DNA from: Phaeobacter sp. G2
Lineage (GTDB): Bacteria > Pseudomonadota > Alphaproteobacteria > Rhodobacterales > Rhodobacteraceae
Assembly: GCA_025163595.1 (NCBI GenBank)
Contig: CP104100.1
Coordinates: 868,001-932,000 of the forward strand
Direction of reading: 5' to 3'
DNA length: 64,000 nucleotides
The translations under genes were made by a program, and so were the position numbers. How positions within the stretch are numbered: the stretch's first letter is position 1; each line of letters opens with the position of its first letter. This document shows positions 37,271-45,513 of the stretch, piece after piece. Below the pieces are notes generated by a model that saw only the letters and a list, made by a program, of their open reading frames with translations, searched no databases and had not been told where the DNA came from.

Positions 37271-37990
37271 ATGACGACCAAAACAGAACTGGACAAGATA
37301 CTGACGGCGTTGGACGCTACACAGACCCTTGAGGGGCTGCAGGGTATCATTGAAAGTATCTGCAAGGTATTTGCCATTGATCACGCGATGTATCATTGGG
37401 TCGATAGTGCTGGGGATCATTACTATTTTGGCACCTATTCGGATGCGTGGACCCAACAGTATCAGGACAAGAACTACACCCGCATCGACCCGGTTGTTTC
37501 CGGATGTTATCAGCGCTTCCATCCTGTGGATTGGCGGCGTCTTGACTGGTCCACCAAACCCGCGCGCGAGTTTTTTCAGGCCGCGATGGAACATGGTGTC
37601 GGCAACCAGGGCTATTCGGTCCCTATTCGCGGCCCCAATGGTCAGTTTGCCTTGTTCTCGGTCAGCCATCATTGCGAGGATGCAATCTGGGACAACTTCA
37701 TCGACCGGAACAGCCGCGATTTGATCCTGATTGGGCATTACTTCAATCGCAAGGCTCTGGAGTTTGAACCCGACCGCGCACCAGAGCAGGCACAGCCCCT
37801 ATCCCCCCGCGAACTGGATGCGTTGACCCTGTTGGGCATTGGATACAGTCGGGCGCAGGTTGCAAAGACCCTGTCGATTTCCGAGCACACGCTGCGGGTC
37901 TATATTGAAAGTGCGCGGTTCAAGCTGGGCGCGCTGAACACCACCCATGCCATTGCCCGCGCAGTGAGCTGCGGAATGGTGATTATCTAA
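37271..37990 (+). CDS. luxR: LuxR-family autoinducer-binding regulator
   Basis: A 239-residue quorum-sensing transcription factor. The N-terminal autoinducer-binding domain (about 10-160) has the conserved Trp, Tyr and Asp-Pro positions (YHWV, DPVVSG, DWRRLDW). The C-terminal helix-turn-helix (about 180-235) contains LSPRELDALTLLGIGYSRAQVAK and the recognition helix region LRVYIESARFKLGA. The ATG at 37271 was chosen over a GTG five codons earlier. It lies immediately upstream of luxI, its likely partner. Confidence 0.92.
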   Translation: MTTKTELDKILTALDATQTLEGLQGIIESICKVFAIDHAMYHWVDSAGDHYYFGTYSDAWTQQYQDKNYTRIDPVVSGCYQRFHPVDWRRLDWSTKPAREFFQAAMEHGVGNQGYSVPIRGPNGQFALFSVSHHCEDAIWDNFIDRNSRDLILIGHYFNRKALEFEPDRAPEQAQPLSPRELDALTLLGIGYSRAQVAKTLSISEHTLRVYIESARFKLGALNTTHAIARAVSCGMVII

Positions 37991-38118
37991 CGCTTGATTT
38001 CAAATACTTGCACTTAGCAGCGTTAACTATTCCGCTTTGAGGGTCTCTTGAGCCTTGGGCGGACTCGCTTTGCGGGCGTAGGCTCCCCTCGTGTTTCTAG
38101 CAAAAGGGGACTTATGAA

Positions 38119-38760
38119 ATGCTACGCTATGTCTATGCAGGTGATTTGAATGCCCATGCCGATTTGGCCCATTCGATGTTTGTGGATCGTGCTGATCAGT
38201 TTCAAACCAGGTTGGGCTGGGATGTCCAGGTGGACCGCCAGGGCGAGGAGCGCGATCAATATGACGCGCTGAACCCGCTCTATGTGATCTGGGAAATGCC
38301 CGATGGCCGTCATGGGGGCTCGATGCGGTTTTTGCCAACAACCGGGCCGGTGATGGTCAATGATGTGTTTTCGAACCTGACCGGCGGCAATCCGATTTCC
38401 AGTCCTTTGATCTGGGAATGTACCCGGTTCTGCCTGTCGCGGGAGGCGACCGGAAATGTGGCCGGCGCGCTGACGCTGGCAGGGTTGGAGATCATGCGAA
38501 ACCTCGCCGTTTCCCATTTTGCCGGGGTGTTTGATCGCCGTATGGTGCGGATCTACCGCAGTCTTGGCTTTAGTCCCGAGATCATCAAATCTGCGGGTGT
38601 TGGTCGCGACAGGATCAGCCTTGGCCTATGGGAATACAACGTGCAGGCCTATCAGCGGGTGGCACGGCGGGCAGGTATCGCGCCGGAAATGTCTCAGCTG
38701 TGGTTTGATCGCTCCTTAGGCAGCACTTCTGCTGCGGCGCCGATGCGCCTGACCGGGTGA
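38119..38760 (+). CDS. luxI: Acyl-homoserine-lactone synthase
   Basis: Makes an N-acyl homoserine lactone from S-adenosylmethionine and an acyl-ACP. 213 residues. It has the LuxI core: an N-terminal DLAHSMFVDRADQF with Arg, GGSMRFLPTTGPVMV (the SAM-side loop), and SPLIWECTRFCL. The acyl chain cannot be inferred from sequence. It follows luxR by 128 bases. Confidence 0.95.
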   Translation: MLRYVYAGDLNAHADLAHSMFVDRADQFQTRLGWDVQVDRQGEERDQYDALNPLYVIWEMPDGRHGGSMRFLPTTGPVMVNDVFSNLTGGNPISSPLIWECTRFCLSREATGNVAGALTLAGLEIMRNLAVSHFAGVFDRRMVRIYRSLGFSPEIIKSAGVGRDRISLGLWEYNVQAYQRVARRAGIAPEMSQLWFDRSLGSTSAAAPMRLTG

Positions 38761-38847
38761 TTCTGGCAGAGACATGGGCGGATGAAGATTAAGAACAGGG
38801 GGTCGGTTGCGCTGGTGTCGCCGACCCCGCCGGGATAGTGTCGCGCC

Positions 38848-40386
38848 ATGACAGATTTGACCGTAAAATTCTCCGATGATCAGGCCGTTGCCTTTGACAG
38901 TGTTTCGGCTTTGCTGCGCCAGGCCGGGGTGGATTTGGAGGACGGTCTGCTGCAGCCTCCCATGGGGGAGGCCGGGGTAATGGCGGTAATTGGCAAGGCG
39001 GGCTCAGGCAAGACGCTGTTGCTGGCCGAGCTGTATAAAACGCTTGAAAAGGCCGGTGTCGAAGTGGTCTCGGGCGATTATGAAAGCCGCAAAAAGACCG
39101 GGCGCCGGTCGCTGGCGATCCTGGCACCAACCAACAAGGCGGCCAGCGTTTTGCGGCTGCGGGGGGTTCCAGCCACAACCATTCACCGCATTCTCTACAC
39201 GCCGGTTTATGACCCGGAATATGAACGGATCGCCGAATGGCTCGCCGGGAATGGTGAGCTGCCCGAGGTCGATGGCCTGACAGAAGAGGCTTTGGCGCGG
39301 GCGGCGGCCTTCTATGAGAAAAACAAATCTATTCCCGGGGCGCTTGCCGCTGCGGGACTGCGGGGATCCGATTTTATCACCGGTTGGAAACGGCGCGAAG
39401 ATCCGCTGGATATCGGTTTTGTCGATGAGGCCTCGATGCTGGATGACCGCCAGTTTGAGGATCTGAAAGAGATCTTTCCCAATCTGGTGCTGTTTGGAGA
39501 TCCGGCGCAGTTGGCGCCGGTCAATCAATCTGGGTCGATGGTGTTTGAAACCCTGCCAGAGCCGCGCCAGCTGGTGCTGCATCGGGTCCACCGCCAGGAG
39601 GCGGATAATCCCATTTTGGATCTTGCCCATGCGCTGGCGGATCCGGCGCTGGGGTTTGATGATTTTGAACGGATGATCGAAGAAACCGCCAAGCGCGATG
39701 AGCGCGTGGTTTGGGGGCAGCGGGTCGAAGTCGATCTAATGGCGCGCAGCCCGGTGCTGGTTTGGCGCAATGCCACCCGTATCCGGCTGATCAATGCCTT
39801 TCGCAGGGTACATGGCGCGCCAGAGGATGCCCTGGCCGAGGGCGAGCCTTTGATCTGTGACGGGTTGGAGCTGCCGTTGAAACACCGCAAGAAGCGGCTC
39901 GACCTGGAGGCGCGCGGACTGATCAAGGGCGCCCAGGTGGTCTATTTGGGGCCAGGGCGTAAGCCGGGGTTTTCGCGTCTGCATGTGATGGGGGCCGAAG
40001 ACCCGCAGGTCTCGGCGGCCTCGATTGTGAAAATTGAAAAGCCGGATGAGGAAGAGCCCTTTATTCCCTATGCCGCCCGCATGGGCGCCACCTTTTTGCA
40101 CGGCGCTGCGGTGACCATCCACAAGGCGCAGGGCTCGCAGTGGGATACTACCCAGGTCTTTGCGCCTGATATCTATGCCGCCGCCCGTATGGGGCGGGTG
40201 GAGGCGGGGCAGCCGCTGTGGAAACGCCTGGCCTATGTGGCCATCACCCGGGCGCAGGAGCGCCTGATCTGGGTGGTGCGCAACCGGCTGTCCAAACCAA
40301 CGGGACCGCTGCGGGTGGACGATTTGAAGGCTGCCCCGGCGGCGGCTCTGACGTTGGAAATGCAAGAGGAGGCATCGCTGTTATGA
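38848..40386 (+). CDS. RecD-like ATP-dependent DNA helicase
   Basis: A 512-residue superfamily-1 helicase. Walker A GKAGSGKT is at about 49-56, Walker B-type DEASMLDD near 191, and conserved blocks DPAQLAPVNQSGSM, VTIHKAQGSQWD and YVAITRAQERLIW cover the later helicase motifs. It lacks extra nuclease or RecBC-interaction domains. It is 87 bases after luxI and overlaps the SDR gene by four bases. Confidence 0.85.
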   Translation: MTDLTVKFSDDQAVAFDSVSALLRQAGVDLEDGLLQPPMGEAGVMAVIGKAGSGKTLLLAELYKTLEKAGVEVVSGDYESRKKTGRRSLAILAPTNKAASVLRLRGVPATTIHRILYTPVYDPEYERIAEWLAGNGELPEVDGLTEEALARAAAFYEKNKSIPGALAAAGLRGSDFITGWKRREDPLDIGFVDEASMLDDRQFEDLKEIFPNLVLFGDPAQLAPVNQSGSMVFETLPEPRQLVLHRVHRQEADNPILDLAHALADPALGFDDFERMIEETAKRDERVVWGQRVEVDLMARSPVLVWRNATRIRLINAFRRVHGAPEDALAEGEPLICDGLELPLKHRKKRLDLEARGLIKGAQVVYLGPGRKPGFSRLHVMGAEDPQVSAASIVKIEKPDEEEPFIPYAARMGATFLHGAAVTIHKAQGSQWDTTQVFAPDIYAAARMGRVEAGQPLWKRLAYVAITRAQERLIWVVRNRLSKPTGPLRVDDLKAAPAAALTLEMQEEASLL

Positions 40387-41135
40387 GCAGTTTTGACAGT
40401 GCAAAAACCATTCTGATCACCGGGGCGAGTTCTGGCATTGGCCGGGCCGTGGCGGAGCTCTGCCTGTCCAGAGGCTGGCAGGTTGGTCTTTTGGCGCGCC
40501 GCCAGGAGGTGCTGGAAGAAATCGCCATGGGGCATGTGAATGCCACGGTTCTGCCGGCGGATGTGACCGATGCCACCGCCGTGGATCATGCGGTCAATCA
40601 ATTTGTCATGGCCACCGGCCGGTTGGATGTTTTGTTCAACAATGCCGGGATCTTTACCCCCGGTGGCAGTATCGACGAAATTGCCCTGGAGGATTGGTAT
40701 GCCTCGGTGAATGTGAACCTCAATGGTATGTTCCTTGCCGCCCGGGCAAGCTTTCGCCAGATGCGCCGCCAGACACCGCAGGGCGGGCGCATCATCAACA
40801 ATGGCTCTATCGCCGCCCATGTACCACGGCCGGGATCGGTGCCTTATTCAGCGACCAAATCCGCCATTACCGGCCTCACCCGCAGCCTGTCTCTGGATGG
40901 GCGGGCCTTTGATATCGCCTGTGGCCAGATTGATATCGGCAATGCCCGCACACCGATGGTCGAAGACCTGAGCGCCCGCCAGGCCGAGGCTGCCCCCGAG
41001 GCGGCGCCGATGCCAAGTTTTGCGGTGGAAGATGCGGCCAAATCGGTGCTGCATATGGCTGAATTGCCGCCAGAGGCCAATGTTCAGTTTATGACGGTGA
41101 TGGCAACCAAGATGCCCTATATCGGCCGCGGCTGA
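40383..41135 (+). CDS. Short-chain dehydrogenase/reductase
   Basis: A 250-residue classical SDR. NAD(P)-binding TGASSGIGRA is near 13, NNAG near 90, and the catalytic Ser and YxxxK (YSATK) are in place. The start ATG overlaps the helicase stop (ATGA). Substrate unknown. Residues after TGx3GxG suggest neither NADH nor NADPH clearly. Confidence 0.88.
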   Translation: MSSFDSAKTILITGASSGIGRAVAELCLSRGWQVGLLARRQEVLEEIAMGHVNATVLPADVTDATAVDHAVNQFVMATGRLDVLFNNAGIFTPGGSIDEIALEDWYASVNVNLNGMFLAARASFRQMRRQTPQGGRIINNGSIAAHVPRPGSVPYSATKSAITGLTRSLSLDGRAFDIACGQIDIGNARTPMVEDLSARQAEAAPEAAPMPSFAVEDAAKSVLHMAELPPEANVQFMTVMATKMPYIGRG

Positions 41136-41190
41136 TTGCTTTGGAATGCTCAGGTCAGATCTGTGTATCAGATCTGTGCACCAGACCAGT

Positions 41191-41272
41191 GCAAGGGGGG
41201 CTCCCGCCCGGATGCGCTGCGCTTGCGCGCCGCAAATCCCGTTGGGCCCGGCGCCGCGCTGACGCGCGGCGC
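41191..41272 (+). repeat. GC-rich two-hairpin element, copy C
   Basis: GCTCCCGCC begins at 41200 and TTGGGCC at 41242, 42 bp apart. The spacer starts GGAT and ends ATCC. The second hairpin is GCGCCGCGC/GCGCGGCGC (41251-41259, 41264-41272) with loop TGAC. It starts 56 bases after the SDR stop, same strand. Confidence 0.65.
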
Positions 41273-41395
41273 AACAGAAAATCTGCTGAGAGGCTCTGAT
41301 CTGGCAGTATGCCCGATCAGAGCCAGTTCCAGAGTATTCTGTTTGACCTGACCTCAAGGGTGAACCGCGCTGGGGCGCGGCCGCTAAGCGGCCCT

Positions 41396-41511
41396 TGACC
41401 TCTGGTCAAACGAAAAGGACTGACCTCTGGTCAAACGAAAGAAAACAGGCCTCTGGTCAAACGAAAGAGACTGACCGCTGGTCAAACAAAAAGAGGCTGA
41501 GCTTTGGTCAG
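41396..41511. repeat. 25-26 bp tandem array, core TGACCTCTGGTCAAACGAAA
   Basis: Units start at 41396, 41421, 41447, 41472 and 41498 (spacings 25, 26, 25, 26). The first two contain TGACCTCTGGTCAAACGAAA exactly and the third and fourth differ by a few bases. Each has a dyad TGACC-TCT-GGTCA. The fifth unit is partial and runs into the stop codon of the minus-strand TIGR02186 gene. Confidence 0.75.
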
Positions 41512-42300
41512 TTAGTTGTTGCGCAGCAGGCGAAAAGCAGCTGAGGCTCCCCAGCCGGCCGCGACTGCGATGGCCAGAGACATCAGCCCATAGAGAAAGG
41601 GTTGTTCCCGTGACAGACCGTAGAGAAACCTCTCAAGACCAACCTTGCGCACGTCGATTTCGGTTTCAAAACTGGAGACAACGCGGCCTGCACGGGTAAG
41701 GAAGATCCGGGCGGCGTAGTGTCCTTCGGTGACATCCGCAGGCATGTCTATGGCGCTGCGAAACAGGGTTTGCTGGTCAACGGCCACGGTGTTTTCACGC
41801 AGGGAATACAGCCCTTCGTCTTCGCGAATGCGCACAACGGCATCGGCAAAGTCCTGGGCGTCGGCGATGTTCATTGCGGCCCCGACCGAGCGGATGGCGC
41901 GGGCAATGGACACCCGGTAGCGCAGATCCTCGGTGTCTGAGATCACCTCGGAGAAGGGGGCGCTGGTGGCAATGGCGTAAAAGCTGGGGGCGGAGTCAAC
42001 GATGACGCTTTCGGTATTGACCCAGATGCCCATGCGTTTTGCCTTGCGCCGCACTGTCACTGGCGAATTGGGGCCAGAGACCGCAACGATGACCTCCAGC
42101 GGCGGGCCTTCCGGGATTGGCGATTGCCGTTTCACGGCGCCAAAGATCAGAATCTCTGATCCGTCAAAATCTGCTGTAATGGCAACACGGTCCTGGCTCA
42201 GGCCAAGCACGACTTCTTCCTCAACGGCCTGACCGGGGGAGGGCAGGCAGATAAGCGTGGACAGTGCCAGAAAGGCGGCGAGGAAAGCGGAACGGACCAT
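41512..42300 (-). CDS. TIGR02186 family exported membrane protein
   Basis: A 262-residue protein with a signal peptide (MVRSAFLAAFLALSTLICLPSPGQA) and a C-terminal membrane helix (about 235-255). TIGR02186 members travel with TauE/SafE-type exporters; the neighbour here is one. Probable start at 42300 with GGAGGG upstream. Suggested role, sulfur compound export, is inference from the pairing. Confidence 0.85.
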   Translation of the reverse strand: MVRSAFLAAFLALSTLICLPSPGQAVEEEVVLGLSQDRVAITADFDGSEILIFGAVKRQSPIPEGPPLEVIVAVSGPNSPVTVRRKAKRMGIWVNTESVIVDSAPSFYAIATSAPFSEVISDTEDLRYRVSIARAIRSVGAAMNIADAQDFADAVVRIREDEGLYSLRENTVAVDQQTLFRSAIDMPADVTEGHYAARIFLTRAGRVVSSFETEIDVRKVGLERFLYGLSREQPFLYGLMSLAIAVAAGWGASAAFRLLRNN

Positions 42301-42302
42301 GG

Positions 42303-43223
42303 TCAATGCCCTCCTGCTGCGCCAAGGGAGTAGAGCTCATTAGGCATGAGCAGAAGATCAAGGCCCAGTTTGGTGCAGACCAGCATGACCATCAAAGCCA
42401 GCAAAATACGCAGTTGCTCAGCTTTGAGAAAGACCCCAACGCGGGTGCCGATCTGGGCGCCGATGACGCCGCCAACCAAGAGTAGAACCGCCAGCACGAT
42501 ATCCACGGTGTAGTTGGTGGTGGCATGCAGCATGGTGGTAAAGGCGGTGACCAGGATGATCTGGAACAGCGAGGTGCCAACGACCACCTTGGTGGGCATG
42601 CCGAGAATATAGATCATTGCCGGCACCATGATAAAACCGCCGCCGACCCCCATGATCGCGGCCAGGATGCCCACCACGACCCCAACCATGAGGGGCGGAA
42701 TCACCGAGATATACAGACCCGAGGTGCGAAAGCGCATTTTGAATGGCAGGGCATGAACCCAGCCACGTTGCCGCCGGGGCGCGGGAGCCCCGCCTGCGCG
42801 TCTGGATTTGAAAATAGCGTTCAGGCTTTCGATGAACATCAACGTGCCAACAATGCCCAGGAAGACCACATAAAAAAGGGTGACCAGCAAATCGACCTGA
42901 CCCAGGCTTTTGAGGTAGTTGAATACAATCACCCCCAAGCCAGCGCCGATGAGGCCCCCCGCCTGCAGGACCAGCCCCATTTTGATATCGACCGTGCGTC
43001 GCCGAAAATGGGCCAGGACGCCCGAAAAGGACGACGCAACAAGCTGGGTTGCGCCGGTAGCCACCGCGACAACGGGTGGAATGCCTATGAAGAACAATAA
43101 GGGGGTCATCAGGAAGCCCCCACCAACCCCGAACATGCCGGACATAATGCCGACAAGGCCTCCGAGGCCCAGCAGCAGGAAGGCGTCGACCGATACCTCG
43201 GCAATGGGAAGGTAAACTTGCAT
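42303..43223 (-). CDS. TauE/SafE family sulfite exporter
   Basis: A 306-residue integral membrane protein with about eight helices in two repeats. Each repeat has the family Gly motif: GIMSGMFGVGGGFLMTPLL and GILAAIMGVGGGFIMVPAM. It probably exports sulfite or organosulfonates, but no taurine-degradation genes are nearby to set the substrate. The start at 43223 (MQVYLPIAEV) was chosen. It ends two bases before the TIGR02186 start, so the pair is cotranscribed. Confidence 0.9.
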   Translation of the reverse strand: MQVYLPIAEVSVDAFLLLGLGGLVGIMSGMFGVGGGFLMTPLLFFIGIPPVVAVATGATQLVASSFSGVLAHFRRRTVDIKMGLVLQAGGLIGAGLGVIVFNYLKSLGQVDLLVTLFYVVFLGIVGTLMFIESLNAIFKSRRAGGAPAPRRQRGWVHALPFKMRFRTSGLYISVIPPLMVGVVVGILAAIMGVGGGFIMVPAMIYILGMPTKVVVGTSLFQIILVTAFTTMLHATTNYTVDIVLAVLLLVGGVIGAQIGTRVGVFLKAEQLRILLALMVMLVCTKLGLDLLLMPNELYSLGAAGGH

Positions 43224-43350
43224 AAATAAGTTAGACCGCAGCGGTGCAAGAAAAGCAACTAGGATGCCGCTGTGCAGCACGCAGGATTGATCTTGAAAGC
43301 AAAACTGGACCTAATCGTGACACTGGGATCACAGGGGGCAAAGCCCAACC

Positions 43351-43385
43351 AAAAAGGCCCGCTCAGATGTTAGCTGGGCGGGCCT
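43351..43385 (-). terminator. Terminator of the nucleoside ABC transporter operon
   Basis: AGGCCCGCTCAG (43355-43366) pairs with CTGGGCGGGCCT (43374-43385), 12 bp with one G-T pair. On the minus strand a run of five T follows. Confidence 0.85.
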
Positions 43386-43411
43386 GTATGTGTTTCCGGC
43401 AGGAGTGGGAC

Positions 43412-44419
43412 CTATCGTTCTTTCACGTAGGGCTCACCGCCTGCGCGGGGCGGCACGGCCTTGCCGACAAACCCCGCAAGAATCACCACGGTCAGGATAT
43501 AGGGCAGGGCATCCATCGCCTGCACTGGCACCACGATCGGGCCAAGCTCGATGTTCTGGAACCGCAGGGCGATGGCTTGCAGCAGGCCAAAGAGCAGGCA
43601 GGCTCCCATGGCTTGCCAGGGGCGCCATTTGGCAAAGATAAGCGCGGCAAGTGCGATAAAACCACGCCCGGCGGTCATGTCTTTCACAAAACCGGCCTGG
43701 AGCGCGGTGGCCAGATAGGCGCCAGCGATGCCACAGAGCACCCCGCAGATGGCGACAGCGGCAAATCGCAGCCCCACAACCGAAACGCCAGCCGTGTCCA
43801 CCGCCGCAGGGTTTTCCCCCACCGCCCGCAGACGCAGGCCAAACCGGGTGCGATACAGGATCCACCAGGTTGCAGGCACCGCCAGAAAGGCAAGATAGAC
43901 CAGGATGGAGTGGCCGGAGAGCAGCTCGGAATAGACCTGCTGCACAGGGCCGGCTTCCTTCATCAGCTGGGACACCGGCCTGCCGGTTGCCGCCGCATCC
44001 TCTGGGCCGATGGCAAAGGGCCATTCCAGACCTTCAAAACGGCCACCACTGAGCAAAGAGGGGGTGCGGCCGCCCTGTTTGAACCAATCCTGGGCAATCA
44101 GCACGGTCAGGCCAGCTGCAAGGAAGTTGATGGCAACGCCAGAGATCAGCTGGTTGCCACGGAAGGTGATCGAGGCCAGCCCGTGCAAACCAGAGAGCAG
44201 CAAGGAAGAGGCAATACCCGCCAGCAGCCCCAGCCAGACATTGCCCGTCACGGCAGCAATGGCCGCAGAGAAAAAGGCCGCCATCAGCATCTTGCCCTCA
44301 AGGCCGATGTCAAAAATGCCTGCACGTTCCGAATAGAGCCCGGCCAGACAGGCGAGCAACAGCGGTGTCGCCAGACGCACGGTGCTGTCCAGCACCTGGA
44401 TCAGAGTGAGAAAATCCAT
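43412..44419 (-). CDS. ABC transporter permease (nucleoside/BMP type)
   Basis: A 335-residue permease of the RbsC/NupQ-like family with about eight helices. GIFDIGLEGKMLMAAFFSAA near the N-terminus is the hallmark of the second permease of BMP-type purine nucleoside or riboflavin-like importers. It overlaps the end of the preceding permease as TGATG. Last gene of the operon. Confidence 0.9.
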   Translation of the reverse strand: MDFLTLIQVLDSTVRLATPLLLACLAGLYSERAGIFDIGLEGKMLMAAFFSAAIAAVTGNVWLGLLAGIASSLLLSGLHGLASITFRGNQLISGVAINFLAAGLTVLIAQDWFKQGGRTPSLLSGGRFEGLEWPFAIGPEDAAATGRPVSQLMKEAGPVQQVYSELLSGHSILVYLAFLAVPATWWILYRTRFGLRLRAVGENPAAVDTAGVSVVGLRFAAVAICGVLCGIAGAYLATALQAGFVKDMTAGRGFIALAALIFAKWRPWQAMGACLLFGLLQAIALRFQNIELGPIVVPVQAMDALPYILTVVILAGFVGKAVPPRAGGEPYVKER

Positions 44420-45513
44420 CAGCTTGGCTCCTTGCGGAAGGCGAGGAAGATCTTCTCAAGCGGGATCCGCACCATATTGTCCAGCGCCCCGGTAAAGAGG
44501 ATTACCAGAGCCTGAATGACCACGATCAGCTCGCGCGGGATCTTGGTCCAAAGCGCCAGCTCGGCGCCGCCCTGATAGAGAAAGCCAAAAAGGATCGCTG
44601 CCAGAAAGACGCCAAAGGGATGGTTGCGCCCCATCAGGGCCACGGCGATGCCGATGAAACCAGCGCCTTCGGTGGCGTTCAGCACCAGGCGCTCTGCCTC
44701 GCCCATGACGTTGTTGGTGGCCATCATGCCCGCCAGGGCACCAGAGATCATCATGGCGATGATGGTGATTTTGACGGGCGAGATGCCGGCATAGCGAGCA
44801 CCGGCTTCGGATCGTCCAAAGGCGCGGATCTCAAACCCCAGCGAAGTCCGCCAGATCAGCAGCCAGACAGCGAGGCAGGCAAAAACCGCCACGAGCAGGC
44901 TGACATTGGCGGGGGCGGATTTGGAAAAGGCGATGCCTAGCGGCGCCAGCAGCTCATGCAGGGTGGGCAGATGTACGGTCTCGCTGAACCTGGCAGAGGC
45001 CGGATCCATCGAGCTGGCGGGTTTCAGCACATTGACCAGCACATAGTTCAGCACCGCTGCGGCGATAAAGTTGAACATGATGGTGGTGATGACGATGTGG
45101 CTGCCGCGTTTGGCCTGCAGATAGGCCGGAATGGCGGCCCAGGCTGCGCCGAACAGGCCCGCGCCAAGGCAGGCAAACAACAGCGCCAGGGTCCAATGTG
45201 GCCAGGGAATGAACAGGCAGATCACCGCAACCCCCAGGCCCCCCAGCATCGCCTGGCCTTCGCCGCCGATGTTGAACAGCCCGGCATGGGCGGCAACCGC
45301 CACCGCAAGGCCGGTGAACATGAAATTGGTGGCGTAATACAGCGTATAACCCCAGCCATAGCTGGAGCCGAGCGCCCCGTCGACCATCAGCTTGACCGCT
45401 GCAACCGGGTCTTCGCCAATGGCAAGGATCACCAGCGCCGAGAGGCCCGCAGCAAGCATCAGACTGATCAGTGGGATCAGAACGACATCGGCCCATTTTG
45501 GCATTTTTTCCAT
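44419..45513 (-). CDS. ABC transporter permease (nucleoside/BMP type)
   Basis: A 364-residue permease, first of the pair (NupP-like). It has about nine helices, and LFNIGGEGQAMLGGLG is the matching motif. Cotranscribed with the ATPase, whose stop abuts its start. Confidence 0.9.
   Translation of the reverse strand: MEKMPKWADVVLIPLISLMLAAGLSALVILAIGEDPVAAVKLMVDGALGSSYGWGYTLYYATNFMFTGLAVAVAAHAGLFNIGGEGQAMLGGLGVAVICLFIPWPHWTLALLFACLGAGLFGAAWAAIPAYLQAKRGSHIVITTIMFNFIAAAVLNYVLVNVLKPASSMDPASARFSETVHLPTLHELLAPLGIAFSKSAPANVSLLVAVFACLAVWLLIWRTSLGFEIRAFGRSEAGARYAGISPVKITIIAMMISGALAGMMATNNVMGEAERLVLNATEGAGFIGIAVALMGRNHPFGVFLAAILFGFLYQGGAELALWTKIPRELIVVIQALVILFTGALDNMVRIPLEKIFLAFRKEPS

Larger units (their letters stand above)
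41136..41511. other. Intergenic region with two-hairpin element and tandem array
   Basis: 376 bases between the convergent SDR and TIGR02186 genes. It contains copy C of the two-hairpin element (41191-41272) and the TGACCTCTGGTCA array (41396-41511). No gene is visible. Confidence 0.6.

Noticed and set aside
37991..38118. lux box before luxI
   Set aside because: No 18-20 bp dyad of lux-box type could be seen by eye between luxR and luxI.
41396..41511. CRISPR array
   Set aside because: Units are contiguous with no unique spacers, period 25-26 bp, and no cas genes are nearby.
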